From Flavobacterium eburneipallidum (lineage in GTDB: Bacteria > Bacteroidota > Bacteroidia > Flavobacteriales > Flavobacteriaceae): a stretch of DNA of 64,000 nt. A program made the translations under genes and the position numbers. The notes beneath the pieces were generated by a model, which saw nothing but the letters and a program-made list of their open reading frames with translations, was not told the origin of the DNA and did no database searches. The stretch's first letter is position 1, and every line of letters starts with the position of its first letter. Of the stretch, positions 27,073-35,229 are shown in pieces. The stretch is taken from contig NZ_CP114291.2 in assembly GCF_027111355.2 (NCBI RefSeq), forward strand, positions 744,001 to 808,000, in the 5' to 3' direction.

Positions 27073-27151
27073 AGTAATTAGTGACTAGTAATTAGTGATT
27101 AGTTATGAACTGTACTCAAGGCTAATCACCAGTCACTAATTACTTATCACT
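27073..27151. repeat. Inverted arms of 7-bp units between adaptor and RND genes
   Basis: The left arm has five 7-bp units of the type AGTAATT / AGTGACT / AGTGATT. The right arm, read in reverse complement, has AGTGATA, AGTAATT, AGTGACT and GGTGATT in the same phase. The centre is about 13 nt. It lies within the efflux operon, 16 nt before the pump ATG. Confidence 0.82.
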
Positions 27152-27167
27152 CTTTAAAACAAAATAT

Positions 27168-30100
27168 ATGAAATTAGCAGAAATATCCATAAAACGTCCC
27201 TCGTTAATCATTGTATTGTTTACAATATTAACCCTTGGTGGACTCTTCAGTTACAGCCAATTGGGCTATGAATTGATCCCGAAATTCGAACAAAACGTAA
27301 TTACTATTTCGACTGTTTATCCTGGAGCTTCTCCGAGTGAGGTAGAAAATACAGTTACCAAAAAAATTGAAGATGCGATTGCATCCTTGGAAAATATCAA
27401 AAAAATTGATTCTAAATCCTACGAAAGTTTGTCTATCGTATCGATTTCATTGACATCCAATGCAAAAGTAGATTATTCGATGAATGATGCGCAACGAAAA
27501 ATCAATGCCATTATTAGTGATTTACCAGATGATGCTAAAACACCCGCATTGACTAAATTCTCTTTGAGTGATTTGCCAATTATGACCATTGGTGCCAATG
27601 CCAAAATGGACGAAGCTACCTTTTATGACTTGATTGACAAAAAAGTAGCACCCGTTTTATCTCGTGTTCCTGGTGTGGCCGAAGTAAGGATAGTAGGTGG
27701 TCAGGAACGTGAAATTCAAGTCAATCTGGATGCTGTAAAAATGCAAGGTTACGGATTATCAATTCCGCAAGTGCAACAAACCATTTTGACTTCCAACTTG
27801 GATTTTCCAACAGGAAATATCCAAACGCGTGATCAAAAAATCTTGATTCGTTTGGCAGGAAAATACAAGAGTGTTGAAGAATTAAGAAATTTGGTAGTTT
27901 CTTCTCAAAACGGAATTCAAATTCGTTTGGGCGAAATTGCAGATGTTCAAGATGCTCAAAAAATTGCTGAAAAAATTTCGAGAGTAGATCAAAAAAGTGC
28001 TATTATCTTGCAAGTTGTTAAGCAGTCGGATGCCAATGCGGTTGCGGTAAGTGAAGAGTTGGTTAAAACCATCAACAACTTAAAAGTAGATTATGAAAAA
28101 AATGCTTTACAATTAGAAATTGCCAAAGACAGTACAGTTTATACGCTGGAAGCTGCGGATTCTGTAATCCACGATTTGTTGATTGCCGTAATTTTGGTGG
28201 CTTTTGTAATGTTGTTCTTCTTGCACAGTATTCGTAACTCTTTGATTGTAATGGTGTCGATTCCGGTATCGTTAATTGCGACTTTTATTGGGATTTATTT
28301 GATGGGTTACACCCTGAACTTAATGAGTTTATTGGGATTGTCGCTTGTGGTAGGTATCTTGGTTGATGATGCTATTGTGGTATTAGAAAACATTTACAGA
28401 CACATGGAAATGGGCAAAAGTCGTGTTCGTGCCGCTTATGACGGAACTGCCGAAATTGGCGGAACCGTTACTTCTATTACATTAGTAATTGTGGTGGTAT
28501 TTTTACCTATTGCGATGAGTTCAGGATTAGTGTCTAATATTATCACGCAGTTTTGTGTTACGGTAATTATCTCTACCTTATTTTCATTATTGGCTTCGTT
28601 TACGATTATTCCGTGGTTGTCTTCTCGTTTTGGAAAATTAGAACACATTGAAGGTAAAAACTGGTTCGGAAAATCGATTCTTGGATTCGAAAAAATATTA
28701 ACTCGCTTTACCAACTGGGTTACTGGATTGTTAAACTGGTGTTTGGATCATTATATTAAAACCATTGTTGTTGTAGTGGTATTGTTTTTCGCTTCTACAG
28801 TAGGTTTGATGGCAGGAGGTTTTATCGGAGGAGAATTCTTTGCGGCATCAGATAGTGGAGAGTTTTTAGTGCAAATCGAAATGCCAAAAGACGCTTCGTT
28901 AGAACAAACCAACTTTATGACTCAAAAAGCCGAAGCGTATTTGAAAGGACAAGAGTATGTAGAAAGTCAAATTACGACCATTGGTCAAACCAGTGAAGGA
29001 TTTGGCGCATCGCAAGCTACGGCTTACAAAGCCGAGATTGATGTAAAGATGATTGAACAATCCGAACGTTCGGACGACGCTTCTGTTTATGCAGCCAAAA
29101 TCAAACGTAAATTAGAAAAAGTATTGGTGGGAGCCAAAATCAAAACAGTTCCAGTAGGTATTTTAGGAACTGCCGAGGATGCTACTCTTGGATTAATTGT
29201 TACAGGACCATCAACAGAGGAAGCAATGAAATTTGCCAAATTAGCCGAAGCCGAATTGCGTACTATTCCAGGAACTACCGAAATCCGATTGAGTGTCGAG
29301 GACGGAAATCCTGAAGTAAACGTGCAGGTAGATAGAGATAAAATGGCAGCATTAGGATTAAGCCTTCAAACGGTGGGTATGACTATGCAAACGGCTTATA
29401 GCGGTAATACTGACGGAAAGTTCAGAGCAGGTGAATACGAGTACGACATCAATATCAAATACAATGCTTTTGACAGAAAAAGTATTGCCGATGTTAGTAA
29501 TTTGATTTTCATAAACAATGCTGGACAACAAATTAAATTAGCACAATTTGCTACTATTTCTGAAGGTTCTGGGCCTAGCCAATTAGAGCGTAGAGACAAA
29601 ACGGCTTCGGTAACGGTTAAAGGACAAAACGTTGGGGTTGCCTCTGGAACCATTGTAGCGCTATGGCAAGAGAAATTAGACAAACTAAAAAAACCTGCAG
29701 GAGTCAATTACATTTGGGGTGGTGACCAAGAAAATCAAAGCGAGGGTTTTGGTACTTTGGGAATTGCATTATTAGCCGCTATTATCTTGGTTTACCTGGT
29801 AATGGTTGGATTGTATGATAGTTTTGTTCACCCGTTTGTGGTATTGTTTGCCATTCCGCTTTCGTTTATTGGAGCGATGATGGCTTTGGCTTTGACTAAT
29901 AACACCTTGAATATATTTACCATTTTGGGAATCATTATGTTGATTGGTCTTGTGTGTAAAAATGCGATTATGTTAGTGGATTATACCAACCAACGAAGAG
30001 CAGCTGGCGAATCGATCAGAACGGCGTTAATTCAAGCGAATCACGCTCGTTTGCGTCCGATTTTGATGACGACAATTGCCATGGTATTTGGTATGTTCCC

Positions 30101-30344
30101 AATAGCATTGGCATCAGGAGCTGGAGCCGAATGGAAAAATGGTTTGGCTTGGGTAATTATTGGTGGATTAATTTCTTCTTTATTCTTAACCCTGATTATC
30201 GTTCCTGTGATTTATGAAATCATGGAAAAAATAATCGCTAAATTCTCTAAAGGCGAAAAAGTAGATTACGAAGCCGAAATGGTTGCCGATTATGAACACA
30301 CCGAATTAAGCGAAGACGGTTTCAACCCGAAACATACGGTTTAA
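27168..30344 (+). CDS. Efflux RND transporter permease (AcrB/MexB superfamily)
   Basis: 1058 residues, the RND length. It starts MKLAEISIKRPSLIIVLFTILTLGGLFSY and shows the twelve-helix duplicate layout with two large periplasmic parts. Characteristic segments: YPGASPSEVENTVTKKIEDAI, LVDDAIVVLENIYRHME with the acidic pair in helix 4, and in the second half the GLVCKNAIMLVDYTNQRR block. It is a proton-driven exporter of drugs or envelope compounds (HAE1-like). It completes the TetR-TolC-MFP-RND operon and is followed by a terminator. Confidence 0.97.
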   Translation: MKLAEISIKRPSLIIVLFTILTLGGLFSYSQLGYELIPKFEQNVITISTVYPGASPSEVENTVTKKIEDAIASLENIKKIDSKSYESLSIVSISLTSNAKVDYSMNDAQRKINAIISDLPDDAKTPALTKFSLSDLPIMTIGANAKMDEATFYDLIDKKVAPVLSRVPGVAEVRIVGGQEREIQVNLDAVKMQGYGLSIPQVQQTILTSNLDFPTGNIQTRDQKILIRLAGKYKSVEELRNLVVSSQNGIQIRLGEIADVQDAQKIAEKISRVDQKSAIILQVVKQSDANAVAVSEELVKTINNLKVDYEKNALQLEIAKDSTVYTLEAADSVIHDLLIAVILVAFVMLFFLHSIRNSLIVMVSIPVSLIATFIGIYLMGYTLNLMSLLGLSLVVGILVDDAIVVLENIYRHMEMGKSRVRAAYDGTAEIGGTVTSITLVIVVVFLPIAMSSGLVSNIITQFCVTVIISTLFSLLASFTIIPWLSSRFGKLEHIEGKNWFGKSILGFEKILTRFTNWVTGLLNWCLDHYIKTIVVVVVLFFASTVGLMAGGFIGGEFFAASDSGEFLVQIEMPKDASLEQTNFMTQKAEAYLKGQEYVESQITTIGQTSEGFGASQATAYKAEIDVKMIEQSERSDDASVYAAKIKRKLEKVLVGAKIKTVPVGILGTAEDATLGLIVTGPSTEEAMKFAKLAEAELRTIPGTTEIRLSVEDGNPEVNVQVDRDKMAALGLSLQTVGMTMQTAYSGNTDGKFRAGEYEYDINIKYNAFDRKSIADVSNLIFINNAGQQIKLAQFATISEGSGPSQLERRDKTASVTVKGQNVGVASGTIVALWQEKLDKLKKPAGVNYIWGGDQENQSEGFGTLGIALLAAIILVYLVMVGLYDSFVHPFVVLFAIPLSFIGAMMALALTNNTLNIFTILGIIMLIGLVCKNAIMLVDYTNQRRAAGESIRTALIQANHARLRPILMTTIAMVFGMFPIALASGAGAEWKNGLAWVIIGGLISSLFLTLIIVPVIYEIMEKIIAKFSKGEKVDYEAEMVADYEHTELSEDGFNPKHTV

Positions 30345-30364
30345 TTTCTGAATTTTAATATTTT

Positions 30365-30403
30365 AAAAAAACCACCTGAAATTTGATTTTGGGTGGTTTT
30401 TTG
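30365..30403 (+). terminator. Terminator of the efflux operon
   Basis: AAAAAACCACC and GGTGGTTTTTT form an 11-bp stem around 16 nt, with further T residues. Confidence 0.9.
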
Positions 30404-30488
30404 TTTTTTGTAAGAATGGAATGATTATATTAGCGGAGAATATAAAGTGAAATAAACCTTCGCCAATCTACCTAATTTTGGGCGGATT

Positions 30489-30567
30489 GTCGCTACTTTG
30501 TAGCGAGTATATATAAGTTTGGCAAAAGAAAAAAAGGCCAAATTTAGATAATACTTAGGCCTTTTTT
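30489..30567 (+). promoter_or_regulatory. Hairpin, -7-like box and terminator ahead of the nuclease-STAND gene
   Basis: In order: a small hairpin TCGCTAC-TTT-GTAGCGA (30489-30505), TAAGTTTG at 30514-30521 matching the -7 consensus, and a terminator-like stem AAAAAGGCC (30531-30539) / GGCCTTTTTT (30558-30567). The gene starts 69 nt further on. If the box is a promoter, transcription must pass or escape this terminator. The remainder of 30404-30636 holds no convincing gene. Confidence 0.5.
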
Positions 30568-30636
30568 CCCTTCGCCAAGCGGACTGACGTTGGTGGCAAT
30601 TGTAAGAAAAATATCCGGTAAACAAAATCCTTGTAA

Positions 30637-33294
30637 ATGAAAACAGAAATTAAAATCATACTTGAGGAAGGCTCTTCAAATAAAGCTAAAGGAAATTGTT
30701 TTGAAACGCTTATTAGAAATTTACTTGCAATTCATCAATATGATATTAGAGGAAATATAAACTTTTCAGGAATGGAAATTGACTTAATTGCTAATCATAA
30801 ACATAAAGACGAAATTCTTTATGTAGAATGTAAAGCAAAAGAAAAAGTTAGTTCAGATGAATTAAGTAAATTCTGTTTTAACGTTGAATTTCAAGAAGCT
30901 GATTATGGATATTTTTTTAGAACACAAGAATTAGAATATCAAGCTGGTGCTCTATTAAGTGAAATCAGAAAAAAAGCTAAATATAAAAATTTAACTTTTT
31001 TTGAACCCTCTGATATAATTCAAATGCTCTCCGATGCTAATAAAATTTTCGAACCAATTTCAAAGTTAAATTCATTTACAATTTCTAAAAAAATACTAGC
31101 AGTTACTCATTTTGGTGATTTTTTAATTTATTTAGTAGATGAAGCAAATTTATTTCCAACAAAATTTATTGTTGTTAATGCTAATAATAATTCGTTAGAA
31201 GTAAAAAAAGAAACTGTAGAATTAATCGTAAAGCGAATAGATGAGTTAAGTAAGTTAGAAGCAATAACAAATTTTATTGAACCTATAAAAAAAAATGAAT
31301 TAATAAAAAAAGAGGTTGTTGTTGAAACTATATCAGAAGTTCAAGAAAGTGAATATTGGTATGATTATTTACCTGCTTCTTCTACAAAAAATCATTTTGT
31401 TGGGAGAGATTTTATTAGAACACAAATTTTAGATTTTTTCAAAGAAGTTCAAACTGACAAAACACATAAGAGAATCTTTTACTTAAATGGAAAATCAGGT
31501 TGGGGAAAAAGTTCTTTATTACTTGAAATTAAATCACGTTGCGAAAATAAATATTATAAAAATAAATTTTTCACACTTGCCATCGACACAAGAAGTGCAT
31601 TGTCTGATAATTTTGTTGCTTTATCATTTGAAAAGCTTATCAATAAAGCAATAGAAAAAAAATTTATTAAAAAGACTATTTTCAGCAAGCAAGTCAAATT
31701 TACTTCAAATTTAGATTTACTATCGTCAGAATCAATAGAAGATTTATTTCAATCACTAAAAGCTGAAAATAAATATCTAGTACTTATTTTTGACCAATTT
31801 GAAGACGTTTTTAGAAAGCAAGATTTATTTAAATCCTTTTACAAGTTCTTAAGTGATGTCACAGATAAAAAACCAAATTTAATCGTTGGTTTTTCTTGGA
31901 AATCTGAATTTTTCATACCAAATGATGACCCAGCATATTATTATTGGCAACAAGCTAAAGAACAATCAAGAGAATTTATAATTGGAGATTTTGGTGAAAA
32001 GGAAATTGATGGTATAATTAAACAATTAGAACAATCCATAGGAAAACTTGATAAAGATATAAAAAACAGGATTAAAGAAAGCTCACAAGGTTTACCTTGG
32101 CTTACTAAAAAATTATGTATTCATATTTTTGAGCAAATTCAAGGAGGACTAAAAAAAGATAAACTTATTGAATCAAATCTTAATATTATAGATTTATTTG
32201 AAAAGGATAAAGAAAGAATAGAACCTGAAGAATTGAATGGTTTAAAATTAATTGCTCAAAAAGCATATGAAGGAGCATTTTTTGAAATTTCTGAAGTTGG
32301 AGAATCAATTGAAAGCAAAATAATAGATTCATTGTTAAATAAGCGTTTAATAATTAAATCAGGTGCTAATTATAATATTTATTGGGACATATTTAGAGAT
32401 TATTTAGTTACAAACATTATTCCTACTATTGGTGAAAGTTATTTGATAAGACAACGTGTAACATTATGTTTAGAAGTTTTTTTACTTTTCAAAGATTCCG
32501 CAGAACCACAAACTATTGAAACAATTCTAAAAAAACATATAAAAAGTATAGGAAAAACGAGTCTTGAAAATATTTTAATAGAATTAAGAAATTTTGGTCT
32601 AATTAAAAAAAATGATGATTTTTATAGTGTTGCAAAAAAAGAAATAGAAATCACAGAAAATGGTTTTATTACATTCATTACAAATAAATTCCAAAATTAC
32701 ACACCTTATTTAGAATTAAAGAAAATGAATTTAAACTCAATCACTAAAGATGATATAACAACAGTTTTAAAATCAATTTTCAAACAAGATTTTAAAGACA
32801 AAACCTGGGAAGCTTATTCATTAAATCTGATTAGTTGGTTTTTACAATCTAAATTAGATATTAAACCAAAAATTAAGGAACCACAAAAAGGACGAAGTAC
32901 AAAAACACAACTATCTTTAAAATCCGATAATGTAATTCCTAGAAGTTCGTTAAAAGAAATTTCAAATGTTATAAAATTAATGAAAGAAGCAGATTATTCC
33001 ATTAATAGTAAATATTATAGAGATTTACTGTTACTTAATATAATTGACGAAAGCAAAAATATTACCGCTATTGGTTCTCAAATTATTGAATTAAAGGATG
33101 AAAATTTAAAAATCTCGCTTATAAAACAATTAAATAAGAACAAAAAAATAATTGAATTACAAAAGATTTTGAAATTAAAACCAAAAATACAAGCTAAAGA
33201 ATTAGTAAAAAATTTACCAACTGATTTTTTTGACGGTAAAGCAGAAAGTTCAAAAATTATTTACGCATCAGTAGCCTTATCTTGGGTTAAATAG
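30637..33294 (+). CDS. PD-(D/E)XK nuclease fused to a STAND-type NTPase, candidate defence protein
   Basis: 885 residues. Residues about 15-110 form an Mrr-like PD-(D/E)XK domain: GNCFETLIRNLL, then GMEIDLIA (Asp49) and YVECKAK (Glu64-x-Lys66), then YGYFFRTQEL. From about 253 an NTPase begins with FVGRD. Walker A is NGKSGWGKSS (284-293), Walker B is LVLIFDQFED (381-390), and the GLP motif of STAND/NACHT ATPases is in SQGLPWLTKKL. A winged-helix-like region and a 300-residue helical C-terminus of unknown type follow. This nuclease-switch-sensor order is that of Avs-like and related anti-phage proteins, acting as an oligomerising cytoplasmic nuclease. It is strikingly A/T-rich compared with the efflux genes and stands alone, both signs of transfer. 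Not matched by me to a named system. Confidence 0.8.
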   Translation: MKTEIKIILEEGSSNKAKGNCFETLIRNLLAIHQYDIRGNINFSGMEIDLIANHKHKDEILYVECKAKEKVSSDELSKFCFNVEFQEADYGYFFRTQELEYQAGALLSEIRKKAKYKNLTFFEPSDIIQMLSDANKIFEPISKLNSFTISKKILAVTHFGDFLIYLVDEANLFPTKFIVVNANNNSLEVKKETVELIVKRIDELSKLEAITNFIEPIKKNELIKKEVVVETISEVQESEYWYDYLPASSTKNHFVGRDFIRTQILDFFKEVQTDKTHKRIFYLNGKSGWGKSSLLLEIKSRCENKYYKNKFFTLAIDTRSALSDNFVALSFEKLINKAIEKKFIKKTIFSKQVKFTSNLDLLSSESIEDLFQSLKAENKYLVLIFDQFEDVFRKQDLFKSFYKFLSDVTDKKPNLIVGFSWKSEFFIPNDDPAYYYWQQAKEQSREFIIGDFGEKEIDGIIKQLEQSIGKLDKDIKNRIKESSQGLPWLTKKLCIHIFEQIQGGLKKDKLIESNLNIIDLFEKDKERIEPEELNGLKLIAQKAYEGAFFEISEVGESIESKIIDSLLNKRLIIKSGANYNIYWDIFRDYLVTNIIPTIGESYLIRQRVTLCLEVFLLFKDSAEPQTIETILKKHIKSIGKTSLENILIELRNFGLIKKNDDFYSVAKKEIEITENGFITFITNKFQNYTPYLELKKMNLNSITKDDITTVLKSIFKQDFKDKTWEAYSLNLISWFLQSKLDIKPKIKEPQKGRSTKTQLSLKSDNVIPRSSLKEISNVIKLMKEADYSINSKYYRDLLLLNIIDESKNITAIGSQIIELKDENLKISLIKQLNKNKKIIELQKILKLKPKIQAKELVKNLPTDFFDGKAESSKIIYASVALSWVK

Positions 33295-33307
33295 AAACAA
33301 CAGCCAC

Positions 33308-33359
33308 CAACAGTTAGAGTTTCGTTGCGTGCGCAGCACGAACAATGAAACTCCTGTTG
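33308..33359. repeat. Structured hairpin after the nuclease-STAND gene
   Basis: Nested complementary blocks: CAACAG (33308-33313)/CTGTTG, GAGTTTC/GAAACTC, and an inner CGTGC-GCA-GCACG, with a 3-nt bulge on one side. It is more G/C-rich than the flanks. The block GCCACCAAC just before it (33303-33311) is the exact complement of GTTGGTGGC at about 30589-30597, upstream of the gene. Confidence 0.6.
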
Positions 33360-33422
33360 AACGGAACCGATTACACGTCCGTCAACCTATGTACTTATCG
33401 TAAAAGTTTTAGAGAGAATAGC

Positions 33423-33456
33423 AAGAGGATTTATATTCCTCTTTTTTTTTTTTTTT
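33423..33456 (+). terminator. Terminator with a 15-nt T-run
   Basis: AAGAGGA and TCCTCTT pair around 7 nt, followed by an unbroken T-run. It is the likely end of the nuclease-STAND transcript. The rest of 33295-33786 holds hairpins but no gene I can support. Confidence 0.8.
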
Positions 33457-33572
33457 GAGTAATTTCTAGAGGTTTTATCGTGTTTTCCATCACTTTTGGG
33501 CATACTATCCCTTACCCCAGCTCCTCGAAGAGTTCCCTAAAAGATAAATATTCATAAAGCTACGGTTGTGCT

Positions 33573-33596
33573 GGGCGAATGTCTCCGACTTCGCCC
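33573..33596. repeat. G/C-rich hairpin GGGCGAA / TTCGCCC
   Basis: A 7-bp stem with a 10-nt loop in otherwise A/T-rich non-coding DNA. Similar GCGAAG-containing hairpin sequence is inserted in copy 2 of the nested palindrome (around 34925-34955). Confidence 0.5.
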
Positions 33597-33786
33597 GCTA
33601 AACCTCTTTTGGAAACACTACTGGTTTTGGCTTAATATAAAGCTGGTTTTGTATTTTGGATGATTTGGCAAATTCGAAAATAGTACTTAATTTAGTTTCA
33701 AACCTTTGTACTAGCGAATGTTATCTAGAACAACGTTGCTATTACAAATAATAACAACTTGAAAAATTAACCAAAAAGCTACTATT

Positions 33787-34245
33787 ATGAAAAAGTTACA
33801 ATTCAAAGTCAGTATAGATGCAACTGCAAATAAGATCTATGATTTTATGCTGGGCATTAGCAATAAATCCACTTATGAGCAATGGACAGCTTTGTTTAAT
33901 CCTACATCTACATTTGAGGGAAGTTGGGACAAGGGAAATAAAATCCTATTTATTGGAGTAGATGAGAAAGGAGAAAAAGGAGGTATGGTTTCCAGAATAG
34001 TGGATAACATTCCCAATCAATTTGTTTCTATTCAACATTATGGGCTTTTTAAAGCGGATAAGGAAATAACAGAAGGCCCCGAAGTAGAAAAATGGGCAAA
34101 CGGATTTGAAAACTATACTTTCGAAGAAAACAATGGTACCACCACCGTTACTGTTGATTTAGATACCACCCAAGATTTTGTAGATTACATGAACCAGTCC
34201 TACCCAAAAGCACTCGACAAATTGAAAGAAATTTGTGAAAAATGA
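33787..34245 (+). CDS. SRPBCC/START-like ligand-binding protein
   Basis: 152 residues with the AHSA1/SRPBCC pattern: it opens with KKLQFKVSIDATANKIYDFML, then YEQWTALFNPTSTFEGSWDKGNKILFIG, MVSRIVDNIPNQFVSIQHYG, and ends in a long helix (YMNQSYPKALDKLKEICEK). Such proteins bind small hydrophobic ligands; the ligand is unknown. No signal peptide. Single gene, 71 nt before the lipoprotein gene. Confidence 0.88.
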   Translation: MKKLQFKVSIDATANKIYDFMLGISNKSTYEQWTALFNPTSTFEGSWDKGNKILFIGVDEKGEKGGMVSRIVDNIPNQFVSIQHYGLFKADKEITEGPEVEKWANGFENYTFEENNGTTTVTVDLDTTQDFVDYMNQSYPKALDKLKEICEK

Positions 34246-34316
34246 GTTTGATTTAGTGCCAAAACCACTATAATAGCAGATGTCGATTATTACAATTAAA
34301 ACATTATAAATTGCAC

Positions 34317-34799
34317 ATGAAAAAAATAATTCCACTTATCGTATTTGTAATTTTATCCTGTTCCTCTCCAAAAACTATTGTTGCAGGTAATGATGTTGCT
34401 GACACCGATAAAGGTGTAGGTGATACCAGAACAAAACAGGTTGAAATGCTAGATAATAATACGTATTTGTTAACGGAAACTAGTGATGATAAAACTTACG
34501 GATATGACAAATCCAATCCTATAAAAGTAGGAGGAGTACACGATAACACTGGTCCTTTGAACGAACGAAGATTTTTAAATGCACTTTTTGGGCCCAACGA
34601 TAGAAAGATGATGTATTTCAGAGCGGGTAGTTGTTGTCCATTTAAAACTCCCAATGGGTTTATTAACAATTCTGGAATGCTTGATCGTTATAGACTAACC
34701 GAAATTGGGAGTAAAGACACTTTAGATATCTATATCAATATGTACGATACTGGCGATTTAAAAATCCCTTTTGGTTTGAGAGCTAAAGAAAAGAAATAA
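34317..34799 (+). CDS. Secreted lipoprotein with a CCPF motif
   Basis: 160 residues from the ATG at 34317. The lipobox is FVILSCSS, lipid on Cys about 15. Conserved-looking features are MLDNNTYLLTETSDDKTYGYDKSNPIKVGG, NERRFLNALFGPN and AGSCCPFKTPNG, then DIYINMYDTG. Bacteroidota proteins of this pattern are sometimes labelled 2-dehydro-3-deoxyphosphooctonate aldolase in databases, but no aldolase motif is present. Function unknown; periplasm- or surface-facing. Confidence 0.8.
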   Translation: MKKIIPLIVFVILSCSSPKTIVAGNDVADTDKGVGDTRTKQVEMLDNNTYLLTETSDDKTYGYDKSNPIKVGGVHDNTGPLNERRFLNALFGPNDRKMMYFRAGSCCPFKTPNGFINNSGMLDRYRLTEIGSKDTLDIYINMYDTGDLKIPFGLRAKEKK

Positions 34800-34806
34800 T
34801 TAACAG

Positions 34807-35049
34807 TAACCCGTTGGATGTAATTCAAAATTTTTGATTTTTAAACACATAGAAACATAGATTTTGTAAATTTTGAAAGGCGTTTCACTTTATTAAAGAA
34901 AAACATAGCTATGTGAACCCAAGACCCGAGCGATAGCGAATAGGCGAAGCAATTGGGCTATAAAACTCTTTTTTTCTATGATTCTATGTGTTTAAATTTT
35001 ATATCTTTTTGAAATTCTTTTATTTTTAATAATTACACCCAACGGGTTA
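34807..35049. repeat. Nested palindromic element, copy 2
   Basis: Terminal repeats TAACCCGTTGGATGTAATT (34807-34825) and its complement at 35031-35049, with 18 of 19 positions pairing. The inner pair is AAACACATAGAAACATAG and its near-complement; the core palindrome is ACATAGCTATGT. The tip hairpin is CCCAA ... TTGGG, enlarged by about 25 nt relative to copy 1. It starts 8 nt after the lipoprotein stop. Confidence 0.88.
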
Positions 35050-35064
35050 ATAGTAATTAATTTC

Positions 35065-35192
35065 TATAAAAACATAATTATTTTGGAATTAATTCCAATA
35101 AAAACATAATTATTTTGGAATTAATTCCAATAAAAACATAATTATTTTGGAATTTAATCCAATAAAAACATAATTATTTTGGAATTAAAATT
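35065..35192. repeat. Four tandem 32-bp repeats upstream of a DUF4143 ATPase gene
   Basis: Four head-to-tail units of 32 bp (starting 35065, 35097, 35129, 35161), nearly identical. Each contains ACATAATTATTTTGG and, across the unit junction, the palindrome TTGGAATTAATTCCAA (altered in the last two). There are no spacers, so this is not CRISPR. The array ends 37 nt before the ATPase ATG. Confidence 0.92.
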
Positions 35193-35229
35193 CAATTAAA
35201 CTACTTTTGTTCTTCAATATCAATTCGTT

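Noticed and set aside
30425..30625. 66-codon ORF on the minus strand
   Set aside because: It runs through a hairpin, a terminator-like stem and the G/C-rich leader; it has no recognisable protein features.
35065..35192. CRISPR array
   Set aside because: The 32-bp units are contiguous with no spacers, and there are no cas genes in the window.
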